Assembly: GCA_009694835.1 (NCBI GenBank)
Contig: SICC01000006.1
Span: 1-34,467, forward strand
Direction of reading: 5' to 3'
DNA from: Patescibacteria group bacterium
Lineage (GTDB): Bacteria > Patescibacteriota > SICC01
DNA length: 34,467 bases
Made by a program: the position numbers and the translations under genes. Shown here piece after piece: positions 7,160 through 15,553 of this stretch. The notes under the pieces were generated by a model. The model did not search any database and was not told the origin of the DNA. It was given only the letters and a program-made list of their open reading frames with translations. Within the stretch, counting starts at the first letter, position 1. Each line of letters opens with the position of its first letter.

Positions 7160-8353
7160 ATGGCCGTGGCAACAAAGCACCGTCCTGACTACACTTTTTT
7201 CATCCTTGTAGCCGGCTTGGCGTTGTTCGGATTATTGATGATTCTCTCGGCCGGACAAGTCCAGTCCTTTCAGCTGAAAGGGAACGGCTACTACTACTTC
7301 CTGCAGCAGATTGAGGCTCTCGGAATTGGATTGATTGGTTTCTATATTGCCCAACGGATTAATTATCGCTGGTGGAAAAAGGCCGCGGTACCGCTACTGG
7401 TCGCCTCACTCATCCTCTTGCTCTTAGTGTTTGTTCCCGGAATCGGATTCTCCTACGGCGGAGCCACGCGCTGGATCAATACCGGACTATTCCCATTACA
7501 GGCCTCGGAAATCGCCAAACTAGCCTTAGTGATTTACTTGGCGACGTGGCTGTCGTCTAAAGGTTCAGCCATCCGGAGTTTTCAGAAGACGGTCCTGCCG
7601 TTTGTCGGAGTGATCGCGGCCATGGGGTTATTGGTGATGCTTGAACCGGATATGGGAACCACCTCGATCTTGCTGATGATTGGTATTGTGATGTTCTACA
7701 CCGCCGGCGCGGCCGTTCGTCACATTGGTATTTTGCTTGGTTCGGCCCTTGGTGCGATGGCACTGTTAGTAGCGGTAGCCCCGTATCGCATCAACCGGTT
7801 ACTGACCTTTCTCGATCCGACCAAAGATACCCTTGGGACAGGCTATCATGTCCAGCAAGCCTTGGTAGCAATCGGTTCTGGGGGAGCGTTCGGGCTCGGC
7901 TTCAACAACTCGATTCAGAAACACTTTTTCTTGCCGGAGCCGATGAACGATTCGATCTTTGCCATCATTGCCGAGGAGCTGGGATTCTTTGTAGCTGGCG
8001 CCGTCATTTTCGCCTTCGGGTATCTAGCGGTTCGCGGTTTCCGGATTGCCCGGTTTGCCCCGGATGACTTTTCGCGGTTGTTAGTGACTGGCATCATCAC
8101 CTGGGTCGTCTGGCAGGCCATGGTCAACGTAGCGGCCATGCTTTCATTAGTACCGCTGACTGGCGTGACGCTGCCATTCATTAGTTACGGAGGATCTTCA
8201 TTAGTAGTTTTAATGACGGCTATGGGAATCGTTTATAACATCTCGAAATACACCGTTAAACACCGCGAGGAGGGCTCACATGCGAGTTCTGGTCGTCGGC
8301 GGAGGGAGCGGCGGACACGTCGTACCCGCGCTGGCAGTTTCAGCCGAGCTTAA
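7160..8353 (+). CDS. ftsW: Peptidoglycan glycosyltransferase FtsW (SEDS family)
   Basis: SEDS proteins polymerise lipid II; at this position in a dcw cluster the protein should be FtsW, partner of FtsI. It is polytopic, with the conserved LEPDMGTTSILL, YHVQQALVAIGSGGAFG and LPFISYGGSSLVV. The ORF track uses a TTG at 7142; I prefer ATG 7160, one base after the mraY stop and preceded by GAGGCGG (397 aa). After the last conserved helix the frame runs on as an Arg-rich tail (SGRRRRERRTRRTRAG) that overlaps the first 74 bases of murG in another frame. Such a long overlap stands out against the 1-8 bp overlaps of the neighbours. Confidence 0.93.
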   Translation: MAVATKHRPDYTFFILVAGLALFGLLMILSAGQVQSFQLKGNGYYYFLQQIEALGIGLIGFYIAQRINYRWWKKAAVPLLVASLILLLLVFVPGIGFSYGGATRWINTGLFPLQASEIAKLALVIYLATWLSSKGSAIRSFQKTVLPFVGVIAAMGLLVMLEPDMGTTSILLMIGIVMFYTAGAAVRHIGILLGSALGAMALLVAVAPYRINRLLTFLDPTKDTLGTGYHVQQALVAIGSGGAFGLGFNNSIQKHFFLPEPMNDSIFAIIAEELGFFVAGAVIFAFGYLAVRGFRIARFAPDDFSRLLVTGIITWVVWQAMVNVAAMLSLVPLTGVTLPFISYGGSSLVVLMTAMGIVYNISKYTVKHREEGSHASSGRRRRERRTRRTRAGSFSRA

Positions 8354-9398
8354 GCGGCGCGGAGCGGAGATTCTCTTTATCGGCAGCCAGAAGGTCGCTG
8401 ACCGGGAGTTAGTCGAAGCGGCCGGTTTTCCATTCGAGGCGGTTTCGGCGGGAAAGCTTCGGCGGTATTTCTCACTGACAACGCTGACCGAGCCATTTCG
8501 AATCTATGCCGGTTATCGACAAGCCAAGGCAATCATTAAGCGTTTCAAGCCAGACGTACTGTTTTCCAAAGGCGGCTACGTGGCCGTTCCGGTTGTGCGG
8601 GCGGCTAAGCGCCTCAAGGTTCCGATTGTGTTGCATGAGTCTGATCTCGCACCAGGCTTAGCCAACAAAATTGGTGGACGATCGGCGCAGTATGTAGCCG
8701 TATCGTTTCCGCCGGAGCAGATGGACTGGAAGCCAGCAGGTACGGTTGTCTATACCGGCAACCCTATTCGGAACGAAGTAACCAAAGGTTCAGCCACTCG
8801 AGCGTTTACAGAACTGAAGCTAGACAAGCAACTCCCGACGGTATTGGTACTAGGAGGTTCACAAGGATCAATCTCTAATAATAAAGTGGTCGGTGCTTCA
8901 CTGGTAGAGCTGCTACCCGTGACACAAATTGTTCACCAAACAGGTGAAGGCAAAGAGCACCATACATCTGAAGCCGCGAAAGCGCTTCCGCCAGAATTAG
9001 CTGAGCGGTACCATTCACGAGGATCGTTCTTTGGTGATGAGCAACTGTACTATGACGTACTGGCCGCGGCCGACCTGGTTATTAGCCGAGCCGGAGCAAA
9101 TACGTTAGCCGAAGTTGCAGCGGCCGGGAAGCCTGCAATCTTGATTCCTCATGAGGCGGGCAGCTCTGGCCACCAGGCCGAGAACGCCAAAGCCTTTGCT
9201 GACGCTAAGGCCGCAATTGTGTTGAGCGAAGCGGAGATGGCGACTGAAGGGGAGTTGGCTCGGGCCGTTAAGCGGTTGCTTCATGACCCCAGCCGTCGCT
9301 CGCAAATGTCACTAGCGGCTAAATCGCTCGCTAAACCGGAAGCCACTAAAGAAGTAGCTGACTTAGTCTGGAAAACGGGTGAGGCAAGCCATGGCTGA
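8280..9398 (+). CDS. murG: UDP-GlcNAc:lipid I GlcNAc transferase MurG
   Basis: MurG is a GT-B glycosyltransferase on the inner membrane face that adds GlcNAc to lipid I, giving lipid II. Motifs: GGGSGGHVVPALAVSAEL at the N-terminus, KGGYVAVPV, HESDLAPGLANK, LVLGGSQGSISN and the UDP-GlcNAc-binding SRAGANTLAEVAAAGKPAIL followed by GHQAENA. Length (372 aa) is normal. The ATG has a strong GAGGAGG ribosome site lying inside the overlapping ftsW frame. The stop overlaps the next gene by 8 bp. Confidence 0.96.
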   Translation: MRVLVVGGGSGGHVVPALAVSAELKRRGAEILFIGSQKVADRELVEAAGFPFEAVSAGKLRRYFSLTTLTEPFRIYAGYRQAKAIIKRFKPDVLFSKGGYVAVPVVRAAKRLKVPIVLHESDLAPGLANKIGGRSAQYVAVSFPPEQMDWKPAGTVVYTGNPIRNEVTKGSATRAFTELKLDKQLPTVLVLGGSQGSISNNKVVGASLVELLPVTQIVHQTGEGKEHHTSEAAKALPPELAERYHSRGSFFGDEQLYYDVLAAADLVISRAGANTLAEVAAAGKPAILIPHEAGSSGHQAENAKAFADAKAAIVLSEAEMATEGELARAVKRLLHDPSRRSQMSLAAKSLAKPEATKEVADLVWKTGEASHG

Positions 9399-10782
9399 CT
9401 CTAAACACCTGCACTTTCTCGGGATCTACGGCCATGCTATGCGTGGGCTAGCCGCCGCCGCACAGGAGCTCGGCAATACAGTCACTGGTACAGATGATGG
9501 AAAGTATCCGCCGACCGAATGGCTGGAAGCGCATCCGGATATTCAGACCTGGAATAAGCCGGCCGTATCGCACCTTAAAGATATTGATGAAATCATCATT
9601 AGTGGTCATATTCAACCGGACCACCCAGAGCTCGTAGCGGCTCAAGAAAAAGGAATTCCGGTTCGAAGTTTTCCGGAGCTGGTTGCAGAACTGACCAAAC
9701 GCGCCCGGCGGATTGTGGTGGCTGGAACCCATGGGAAAACGACGACGACCTCATTACTGACCTGGATTTTCGAGACGGCCGGACACCATCCGGACTATCT
9801 AATTGGCATCAAACCGCATAACTTTGACTCAAGTGTTCGCCTGGCTGGGTCGCGAGTGGCGGTGATTGAAGGGGATGAGTATCGAAGTTCACAACTCAGT
9901 AGCGACTCGAAATTCGTTCACTATCATCCGGACGTGCTCGTACTGACCTCAATTGAAATGGATCACCCAGATTTCTTTAAAGACCTGGCAGATATCACCG
10001 GACGCTTTAAAACCCTGGTGGCGTCGGTGCCAAAAAAAGATGGACGGTTAGTGTACTGGAAGGGAAGTGAGACAGTCCGGAAAATAGCCACGTCCGCCAA
10101 GGCCCCAGCTGACTCGTACGACGCCGCTGATGCTGATTGGTCGAGCTCCCAAGTGCGTTTTGGACCAGACGGTATCCAGTTCACACTCCGTCACCACGAC
10201 GAAGACATTGGTCAGTTCCAGACACGTCTCTATGGCCCTCACAACGTCCTGAACGCGACGGCAGCCATTGCCGTGGCGCTTGAGGAAGGTGTGGCGGTAG
10301 ATGTGGTTCAGCAAGCCCTGGAGACGTTCGAAGGTTCATCGCGGCGGTTTGATTTGATTACTGAGCCAGGGGATACGGTGACAGTTTTAGACGATTACGC
10401 GCATCATCCGACCGAGGCCAAGGCTACTATCGAAGCAGCCACATTACATTTTCCGGGTCGGGTGATTGCAGTGTATAAGCCGCACACATATTCTCGAACA
10501 CAAGAATTGCTCAAGGAATACCACGGGGCTTTTGGCGATGCCGACGTAATATTCATTACTGAAATTGAATCAGCCCGAGAAGAGTCGAAAGCTAAGACGG
10601 TGAGCGGTGCCGACGTAGCCAAGGGTATCGGAAAGAACGCGAAGTACGTCGCGGACCGGTCAAAGTTATTGAAAGCAGTGCTCGATGCCGCCGAGCCAGG
10701 AGACACGATTGTCTCGATGTCGGTAAATGGTAACGACGGTTTTGCCGAAGCGCTTGCTGCAAAACTTAAGGAAAGAGCATAA
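9391..10782 (+). CDS. murC: Mur ligase with mixed MurC and Mpl signatures (probable UDP-MurNAc:L-Ala ligase)
   Basis: MurC adds L-Ala to UDP-MurNAc; Mpl attaches recycled tripeptide to UDP-MurNAc. The N-terminal and central regions read like Mpl: HFLGIYGHAMRGLAAAAQEL, VTGTDDGKYPP, then IEGDEY and SKFVHYHPDVLVL. Classical MurC has G-x-G-G-x-G-M-S and E-x-D-E-S-D instead. The P-loop is AGTHGKTTTTS with K116. The C-terminal domain is closer to MurC (VLDDYAHHPTEAKATI, YKPHTYSRTQELL, VIFITEI). With no other MurC in the cluster, and murG-murC-ftsQ being a standard order, a MurC role is likely. I use ATG 9391 (GTGAGG upstream) rather than GTG 9379; 463 aa. The stop couples to ftsQ as TAATG. Confidence 0.85.
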   Translation: MADSKHLHFLGIYGHAMRGLAAAAQELGNTVTGTDDGKYPPTEWLEAHPDIQTWNKPAVSHLKDIDEIIISGHIQPDHPELVAAQEKGIPVRSFPELVAELTKRARRIVVAGTHGKTTTTSLLTWIFETAGHHPDYLIGIKPHNFDSSVRLAGSRVAVIEGDEYRSSQLSSDSKFVHYHPDVLVLTSIEMDHPDFFKDLADITGRFKTLVASVPKKDGRLVYWKGSETVRKIATSAKAPADSYDAADADWSSSQVRFGPDGIQFTLRHHDEDIGQFQTRLYGPHNVLNATAAIAVALEEGVAVDVVQQALETFEGSSRRFDLITEPGDTVTVLDDYAHHPTEAKATIEAATLHFPGRVIAVYKPHTYSRTQELLKEYHGAFGDADVIFITEIESAREESKAKTVSGADVAKGIGKNAKYVADRSKLLKAVLDAAEPGDTIVSMSVNGNDGFAEALAAKLKERA

Positions 10783-11588
10783 TGGCCAACCGACGAAGCG
10801 CACCGAATAGAAAACGGAACTTAGCTGACCGGACGAGCTGGCAACCGCGAGGGACTAACCGCCGGGCCGGAATCAGCGGTCGGGTTATCACGGCGTTGGT
10901 GTTGATTGCGGTGCTGATAGGGATCATCGGATACGTCCTGATATTCGCACCATTCCTTTGGATCAATGAGGTGACCGTGAAGGGAACCAAGAACCTTGAT
11001 GCGGAAAAGATCTCACAGTCGGCCGATGCCGCCGTCGAAAGTCATTTTGGACCGATAACCTCACGCAGCATTTTTCTGATTAATGAGGCTGCGGTGGCGG
11101 CTGCCATTAAGCGTAGTAACGATGACGTGGCCAAGGTGCAGGTAACCAAACAATGGCCGAATTCACTGACGGCTGACATTACGGAACGAGAGTCGACCTT
11201 GCTCTGGCAGACTAAGGATAAGTTCTATTTGGTTGATCAACAGGGAATCGCCTTCGAAGAGACGCAGCCCAAAGAAGGACTGGTGAAAGTGGAAGACTCA
11301 ACCGGATTGCCGGTAGAGGTAGGGAAGCAGATTGTGTCCTCATCCTTCATCAAAGAATTGAATGACATTCAGCAAGAGATGAAGACGGCTGGATTCGTGG
11401 TGACTGGCTTCCGAATTCCGGAAAGTACGTTCGAGGTGCAGGCGGTAACGAATCAGGGCTATTACGTGTTGTTCGATACTACGCGCTCAATTCCGTTCCA
11501 GGTCGATGCCCTCAAGCGAGCGGTTCAGCAGGGGAAGCCCTCGCAATATGCTGACGTCCGGGTTCCGGGCCGGGTATACGTTCGTTGA
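10782..11588 (+). CDS. ftsQ: FtsQ/DivIB-like cell division protein (POTRA domain)
   Basis: FtsQ is a bitopic divisome scaffold that binds FtsL and FtsB. This 268-residue protein has a basic cytoplasmic N-terminus (about 1-33), one membrane helix (VITALVLIAVLIGIIGYVLIF, about 35-57) and then a POTRA-like region starting INEVTVKGTKNLDAEKI. A DivIB-like beta domain follows (VTKQWPNSLTADITERE, then FYLVDQQGIAFEE). Its start overlaps the stop of the murC-like gene by one base. It is the last gene of the cluster; ftsA and ftsZ do not follow. Confidence 0.88.
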   Translation: MANRRSAPNRKRNLADRTSWQPRGTNRRAGISGRVITALVLIAVLIGIIGYVLIFAPFLWINEVTVKGTKNLDAEKISQSADAAVESHFGPITSRSIFLINEAAVAAAIKRSNDDVAKVQVTKQWPNSLTADITERESTLLWQTKDKFYLVDQQGIAFEETQPKEGLVKVEDSTGLPVEVGKQIVSSSFIKELNDIQQEMKTAGFVVTGFRIPESTFEVQAVTNQGYYVLFDTTRSIPFQVDALKRAVQQGKPSQYADVRVPGRVYVR

Positions 11589-11593
11589 TATTT

Positions 11594-11615
11594 CGCCTAT
11601 ACTAAGGCGTTATTA
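11594..11615 (+). terminator. Weak hairpin after the dcw cluster, possible terminator
   Basis: CGCCT (11594-11598) pairs with AGGCG (11605-11609) and is followed by TTATTA rather than a real T-run. The same bases contain TATACT (11598-11603), which could be a -10 box for the next gene, though I find no -35 at the right distance. Both readings are weak. Confidence 0.25.
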
Positions 11616-11637
11616 ATCGAAGGTAAGGAGAAATCGA

Positions 11638-11988
11638 ATGGCTGTAGAAGAAGCAGAAAAATCAGGCGAGCGCGCGGCGCTTTTAGATCAAATCAAGGTT
11701 TTGGATCACGGTCCTGCCGAGTTCATGGCTGAGCATGCGCAGTGGATGAGAAATATTCGCCCAACGGCTATTGAGGTCGAAGACATGTATGAAGCACTTG
11801 GTCTTCCAGAGCAGGAGATTGCGGACCGACTGACGGAAATAGATCTGTTTTATACTCAGCAAGCCGCCGACCTCCTTGAGAAGGGGGTAGCTAGAGAAGC
11901 CGCTCCCTACATGCGTTTAGCTGCAGAGTGTCGGGACCGAGCGGCTCATAATTGGAAACAAGCAATTGAAGGAATGATACGCGGATAG
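11638..11988 (+). CDS. Hypothetical helical protein
   Basis: I do not recognise this 116-residue protein. It is acidic, predicted by eye to be almost all helical, without membrane segments or a signal peptide. It contains YEALGLPEQEIADRLTEIDL and a second amphipathic helix near RLAAECRDRAAHNWKQA. A good ribosome site (AAGGAG, seven bases from the ATG) supports translation. It is the last plus-strand gene before the strand switch and follows ftsQ by 49 bases, so it could be a distal dcw-operon gene or a separate unit. Confidence 0.72.
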   Translation: MAVEEAEKSGERAALLDQIKVLDHGPAEFMAEHAQWMRNIRPTAIEVEDMYEALGLPEQEIADRLTEIDLFYTQQAADLLEKGVAREAAPYMRLAAECRDRAAHNWKQAIEGMIRG

Positions 11989-12018
11989 CTGTATAGGCGC
12001 GTTGAGAGTAAGGGGAGA

Positions 12019-12060
12019 AATAAGAATACGTCGCACAACGTAACTTTTACGACGTTTCTA
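12019..12060. other. Inverted repeat at the convergent gene junction
   Basis: ACGTCG and CGACGT, with GTAA/TTAC nested inside, form a hairpin between the two convergent hypothetical genes. It has no clear T-run, so a bidirectional terminator role is only possible. Confidence 0.25.
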
Positions 12061-12499
12061 TCAGCGTACCCAAAAGGCTGTTTGCCCGCACCATTTGAGA
12101 ATAATCTGCCAACGCTGGAGTGAAGGCTTGCAACTTTCTTGCACTCGTGACAGCTTTGAGCTTTAGGAGCTCAACTCGTTCGGTCTCTTCCCAGAACCCC
12201 ACTTGATAGAACGCGCTTATTTCCCCTGTTCGGACATCTAAGACCTTGATCATTCCCAGGAAGCGGTAATCGTCGAGCAACTCGGCGGCAACTGTTGGGA
12301 GCAGTCGATATGTCTGCACAACCTGTTCATCGTCTATGGGTGATGGAAGAAGCAGTTGCTGCCACTCATTTGTGTGGCCTGGCTCAATGAGCTCTGGACG
12401 GGCTACATATAAATCGTCGGCTCTGGTACGAATACTATTCAGAGTGAACCGACCATCTTCTGGCGGCAGTTCTGCAGGGTTAGGTCGTTCAGTGCTCAT
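12047..12499 (-). CDS. Hypothetical protein, 150 aa
   Basis: I do not recognise this family. The sequence is soluble-looking with a mixed alpha/beta pattern: YVARPELIEPGHTNEWQQLL, QTYRLLPTVAAELLDDYRFL, IKVLDVRTGEISAFYQVGFW, then a helical C-terminus. There is no membrane segment or signal peptide. The ATG at 12499 has no strong ribosome site. It lies 41 bases downstream of a small TM gene on the same strand, so it may be the last gene of the sigma4-HARE/ATPase operon. It converges on the plus-strand gene ending at 11988. Confidence 0.7.
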   Translation of the reverse strand: MSTERPNPAELPPEDGRFTLNSIRTRADDLYVARPELIEPGHTNEWQQLLLPSPIDDEQVVQTYRLLPTVAAELLDDYRFLGMIKVLDVRTGEISAFYQVGFWEETERVELLKLKAVTSARKLQAFTPALADYSQMVRANSLLGTLIETS

Positions 12500-12540
12500 A
12501 ACCGACTATTCTAGCCGGTCGGCAGCAAAATATACAGTTT

Positions 12541-12771
12541 CTAGAGGAAGCTGCTGGATTGTGTCAGGATTGAAAAAATCGTAATGCCGACGAAGATGAC
12601 CAGGACGAGTGCGGCTACCGACAAGCCAATCTTTCCAAACGGAATGACCGATTTCGGTGTAGGCGGTTTATGGTCTTCCGGCATTTCGAAGACTTCATGA
12701 TTGCCCTGATAATCCTGCTTCCCCTGGCGCAGGTGTTCCCGAAACGATTTTGGTAGCTGTGATTCGTTCAT
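12541..12771 (-). CDS. Small single-pass membrane protein
   Basis: This 76-residue protein has a hydrophilic N-terminal part (QGKQDYQGNHEVFEMPEDHK), a proline-containing linker and one membrane helix (KIGLSVAALVLVIFVGITIFSIL, about 47-69) ending in a short polar tail. The family is unknown to me. It starts two bases after the stop of the large TraD/VirD4-like ATPase, so the two are almost certainly co-transcribed. It may be a membrane partner of that ATPase. Confidence 0.75.
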   Translation of the reverse strand: MNESQLPKSFREHLRQGKQDYQGNHEVFEMPEDHKPPTPKSVIPFGKIGLSVAALVLVIFVGITIFSILTQSSSFL

Positions 12772-12773
12772 GA

Positions 12774-15542
12774 TTAGAATTTGATTACGGTGTCTTCGTT
12801 CAGCTCGTCACCTTGAGCTGGTGCGGACGGTGCCGGAGCAGCCTGAGGAGTTGGTTGAGGCTGGGGCGCGGGCTGAGGGCGCGATTGTGGCTTCGGGGCT
12901 GGTTTTCGTTCTGGTTGAGCTTTTGGTTGCGGCCGCCCGACCGGTTTCGGATCCGGCTGAGGTTTCTTTGCTTGCGGCGGCTTTGGCTGTGGTTTAGGTT
13001 TTATTTCAGCTTTCGGCTTTGGGGCTGGAGCGGGCTGAGTCCCCACTTGATCCGCGAAAACACGTTCCTTGTCGAGGTACGACTGGAAGCGACGTTTCTT
13101 GTCATCTTCAGAGGCTTCCGGGGAACCCGTACTCCCCTCCTCAATTTCAGATTCAACGTTGTCCCGACTAGACGAATATTTCTCACGCGTCTTAGTGACC
13201 ACTTCGTCACGGTACGGCGTAGTCTCACTCGGCAGCGGAATAGTCTTGGCCGAGAAGGCGGCACCGGTTACGCCATCAACGGCTAGTTTGAGGTAAATGT
13301 GGTACTTATCAAGATTGACCACGTCGACCTCGGTGAAGACAGGTTCGAATTCGCGGGCCAGCCACTGCGCGTCGGCGGCCCCAACTCGAAAGCTAATAAT
13401 CGTACCAACGTTGCCAAAGACGGCGTCGCGGACTTCTTCTGGCATTTGGGAAATGTATTGATTGGCCAACGCCAGGTTTAAACGATACTTTCGGGCTTCG
13501 GACAGGATCGAGACAAAACTCTCGGTGGCAAAGTTTTGAAACTCATCAACGTAGAGGAAGAAGTCTTTTCGTTCGGATTCGGCAATGTCGGCCCGACTCA
13601 TAGCGGCCAGCTGAATCTTTGTAATCATCATGGCACCAAGGAGGGCGGCCGAGTCTTCACCCAACTCCCCTTTCGAAAGCTTGAGCAGCAAGATCTTGCC
13701 GTCATCCATGACTTCACGGAGATTGATGGCCGAGCGCTTCTGGCCGACGATATTCCGGATGGTGGTCGAACCGAGGAACTGGCCGACCTTGTTCTGAATC
13801 GGGGCGATGGCTTCGGTCCGGAAGCGGTCGTTGTACCCGCCGAACTCCTCGACCCAGAATTCCTTCACGACCGGGTCCTCAATGTGCTTGATCACTTCCT
13901 CGCGAAACTTGGCATTAGCCAGCAGTCGCGGTACGTCGAGTAGCGTTGATTCCGGGTAATCGAGCAGGGCCAGGACGGTATTTCGTAGAATATGTTCCAG
14001 TCGCGGCCCCCAGGAGTGGCCGTAAATTTTTTCGAAAATACTGACAATGCCGGAAGCCACTAACGGCTTGGCGTCCTTGTCAACTTTTTCGAGAATATTG
14101 AAGGCAATCGGGTGTGAGCGGTCGGCCGGATTAAAGACAATGACGTCTTCGACCCGATCACTTGGAATATGGTCGAGAATACTTTCGATGAAGTCACCGT
14201 GTGGGTCGACCACGGCCACTCCCCGTCCGTTGTGCATATCGGCCAGCACCATATTCTCGAGCATATTGGTCTTACCCATGCCCGTCTTACCGATGGCGTA
14301 GACGTGGCGGCGGCGGTCATCTTCCTTCAGCCCGAAGCGCGTCAGGTGGTTGCGGAAGCTTGTCTCCGCGAACACGGACAGTCCTTTTTCACTTCCTTCG
14401 AACGGCAGGTCCTTTGGTGGCTCACCCTTGCTGGAAGCCGTCCAGGAAATCGTTGGCGTTTCGACTGAAATGTTCGGAAGATGGAAAATTGAGGCCAGCT
14501 CTTCGATATTCAACGTCAGTCCCTTGCCTATAAACATCCGGGCACGGTACGGCGGAATGACCTTCTCGATTTTGGTTTGGATCTTACCAGCCGTAAAGCC
14601 GTTGAGGTTGGTGGTGTTGTACTGCTTGAAGGCCCCAACGGCCCCGTTCAAACGGTTGCGAGCTTGGGCTGGACTGGAGGACACTGCCACGATTCGAATC
14701 TTAGTTTCGTAGCCAAGCTTGGCCGACTTCTCTTTCAGGCCAGCACTGATGGCTTCGTCGACTTGGACCGGTTGTGGTGGTGCCGGTTTGGACGCTCCCC
14801 CGCCTCCGGTCGTTGGTTGTGGCGAACTGGTGGCGGCACTAAACAGTTCACCAATGAATCCGCCGATACCGCTGAGGAGGCCGGACGCTCCCCCCCGGCT
14901 TCCGCCGCTCTGCAGCCGTTTCAGTTCAGCTTCGCCCTTATTGCGCCAGCTGTCATCAACTGGTCGAGCCAGGATTTGGATCCAGAGTTCTTCTCCGTCG
15001 TTCAAGTCACCGAGCACGGCGGTGATGCCAGACAACGGGTCGACATCCTCGAAGTTCAAGAAGGTCTTAATTGGATAGACATCTTTGCGGACCAGTTTCA
15101 GTTCCGTACTGGCGACGGACTTGCCGGCCAGGTCGGTGTCGCTATCGACATAGTCATCGGCTTTGGCGATGGCGGCTTTCGGGTACTGGGCGTAGATCTG
15201 GCCTTCGACGAACGACTTCTGAGCTTCCGGCACATAGACATAGAAATTGATTCGATTATCTTTCGAAGCGATTTCCATGCCAATCTGCTCCTGCATACCG
15301 CCCTCGAAGAAGAGCGCGCGGGAGTTCTTGTGAATACCGTGGAGTGAGGCGAACATCTGTTCGGCCGCCACTGGGGCTTTCTCGTTTTCCTTTGGGACGC
15401 TGACGCGGAGCAGGACGTACTTCTGACCATCAACCCACTGGCGTTTGCGGAAATGCTGAATCGCCAGGAACAACAGTACCGGTACGATGATCCACCATGT
15501 ATACATGAGGATCGTGAGAAAGAAATTCACGATCGAATCCAT
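12774..15542 (-). CDS. TraD/VirD4/HerA-like membrane-anchored ATPase
   Basis: The 922-residue protein has one N-terminal membrane helix (residues about 5-28), a 370-residue region with a Gly/Pro-rich linker near 210-260, and a RecA-like motor domain of the type IV coupling protein/HerA class. Walker A is GKTGMGKT (418-425); DPHGDF follows near 446; Walker B is FFLYVDEFQNF (661-671). LANQYISQM matches the Gln-containing sensor stretch of VirD4/TraG ATPases. The last 90 residues are a Pro/Lys/Gln-rich low-complexity tail. Such ATPases pump DNA or feed substrates to type IV secretion channels. No VirB-like gene is visible here, so the substrate is unknown. It starts 11 bases after the sigma4-HARE gene. 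Confidence 0.85.
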   Translation of the reverse strand: MDSIVNFFLTILMYTWWIIVPVLLFLAIQHFRKRQWVDGQKYVLLRVSVPKENEKAPVAAEQMFASLHGIHKNSRALFFEGGMQEQIGMEIASKDNRINFYVYVPEAQKSFVEGQIYAQYPKAAIAKADDYVDSDTDLAGKSVASTELKLVRKDVYPIKTFLNFEDVDPLSGITAVLGDLNDGEELWIQILARPVDDSWRNKGEAELKRLQSGGSRGGASGLLSGIGGFIGELFSAATSSPQPTTGGGGASKPAPPQPVQVDEAISAGLKEKSAKLGYETKIRIVAVSSSPAQARNRLNGAVGAFKQYNTTNLNGFTAGKIQTKIEKVIPPYRARMFIGKGLTLNIEELASIFHLPNISVETPTISWTASSKGEPPKDLPFEGSEKGLSVFAETSFRNHLTRFGLKEDDRRRHVYAIGKTGMGKTNMLENMVLADMHNGRGVAVVDPHGDFIESILDHIPSDRVEDVIVFNPADRSHPIAFNILEKVDKDAKPLVASGIVSIFEKIYGHSWGPRLEHILRNTVLALLDYPESTLLDVPRLLANAKFREEVIKHIEDPVVKEFWVEEFGGYNDRFRTEAIAPIQNKVGQFLGSTTIRNIVGQKRSAINLREVMDDGKILLLKLSKGELGEDSAALLGAMMITKIQLAAMSRADIAESERKDFFLYVDEFQNFATESFVSILSEARKYRLNLALANQYISQMPEEVRDAVFGNVGTIISFRVGAADAQWLAREFEPVFTEVDVVNLDKYHIYLKLAVDGVTGAAFSAKTIPLPSETTPYRDEVVTKTREKYSSSRDNVESEIEEGSTGSPEASEDDKKRRFQSYLDKERVFADQVGTQPAPAPKPKAEIKPKPQPKPPQAKKPQPDPKPVGRPQPKAQPERKPAPKPQSRPQPAPQPQPTPQAAPAPSAPAQGDELNEDTVIKF

Positions 15543-15553
15543 AAGACCCTAGA

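Noticed and set aside
12813-13286. Plus-strand Arg/Trp-rich ORF of 157 aa
   Set aside because: It is the complement of the Pro/Lys/Gln tail of the ATPase; the odd composition is a frame artefact.
14577-15347. Plus-strand 256 aa ORF
   Set aside because: Shadow of the TraD/VirD4-like ATPase, which has clear motifs on the minus strand.
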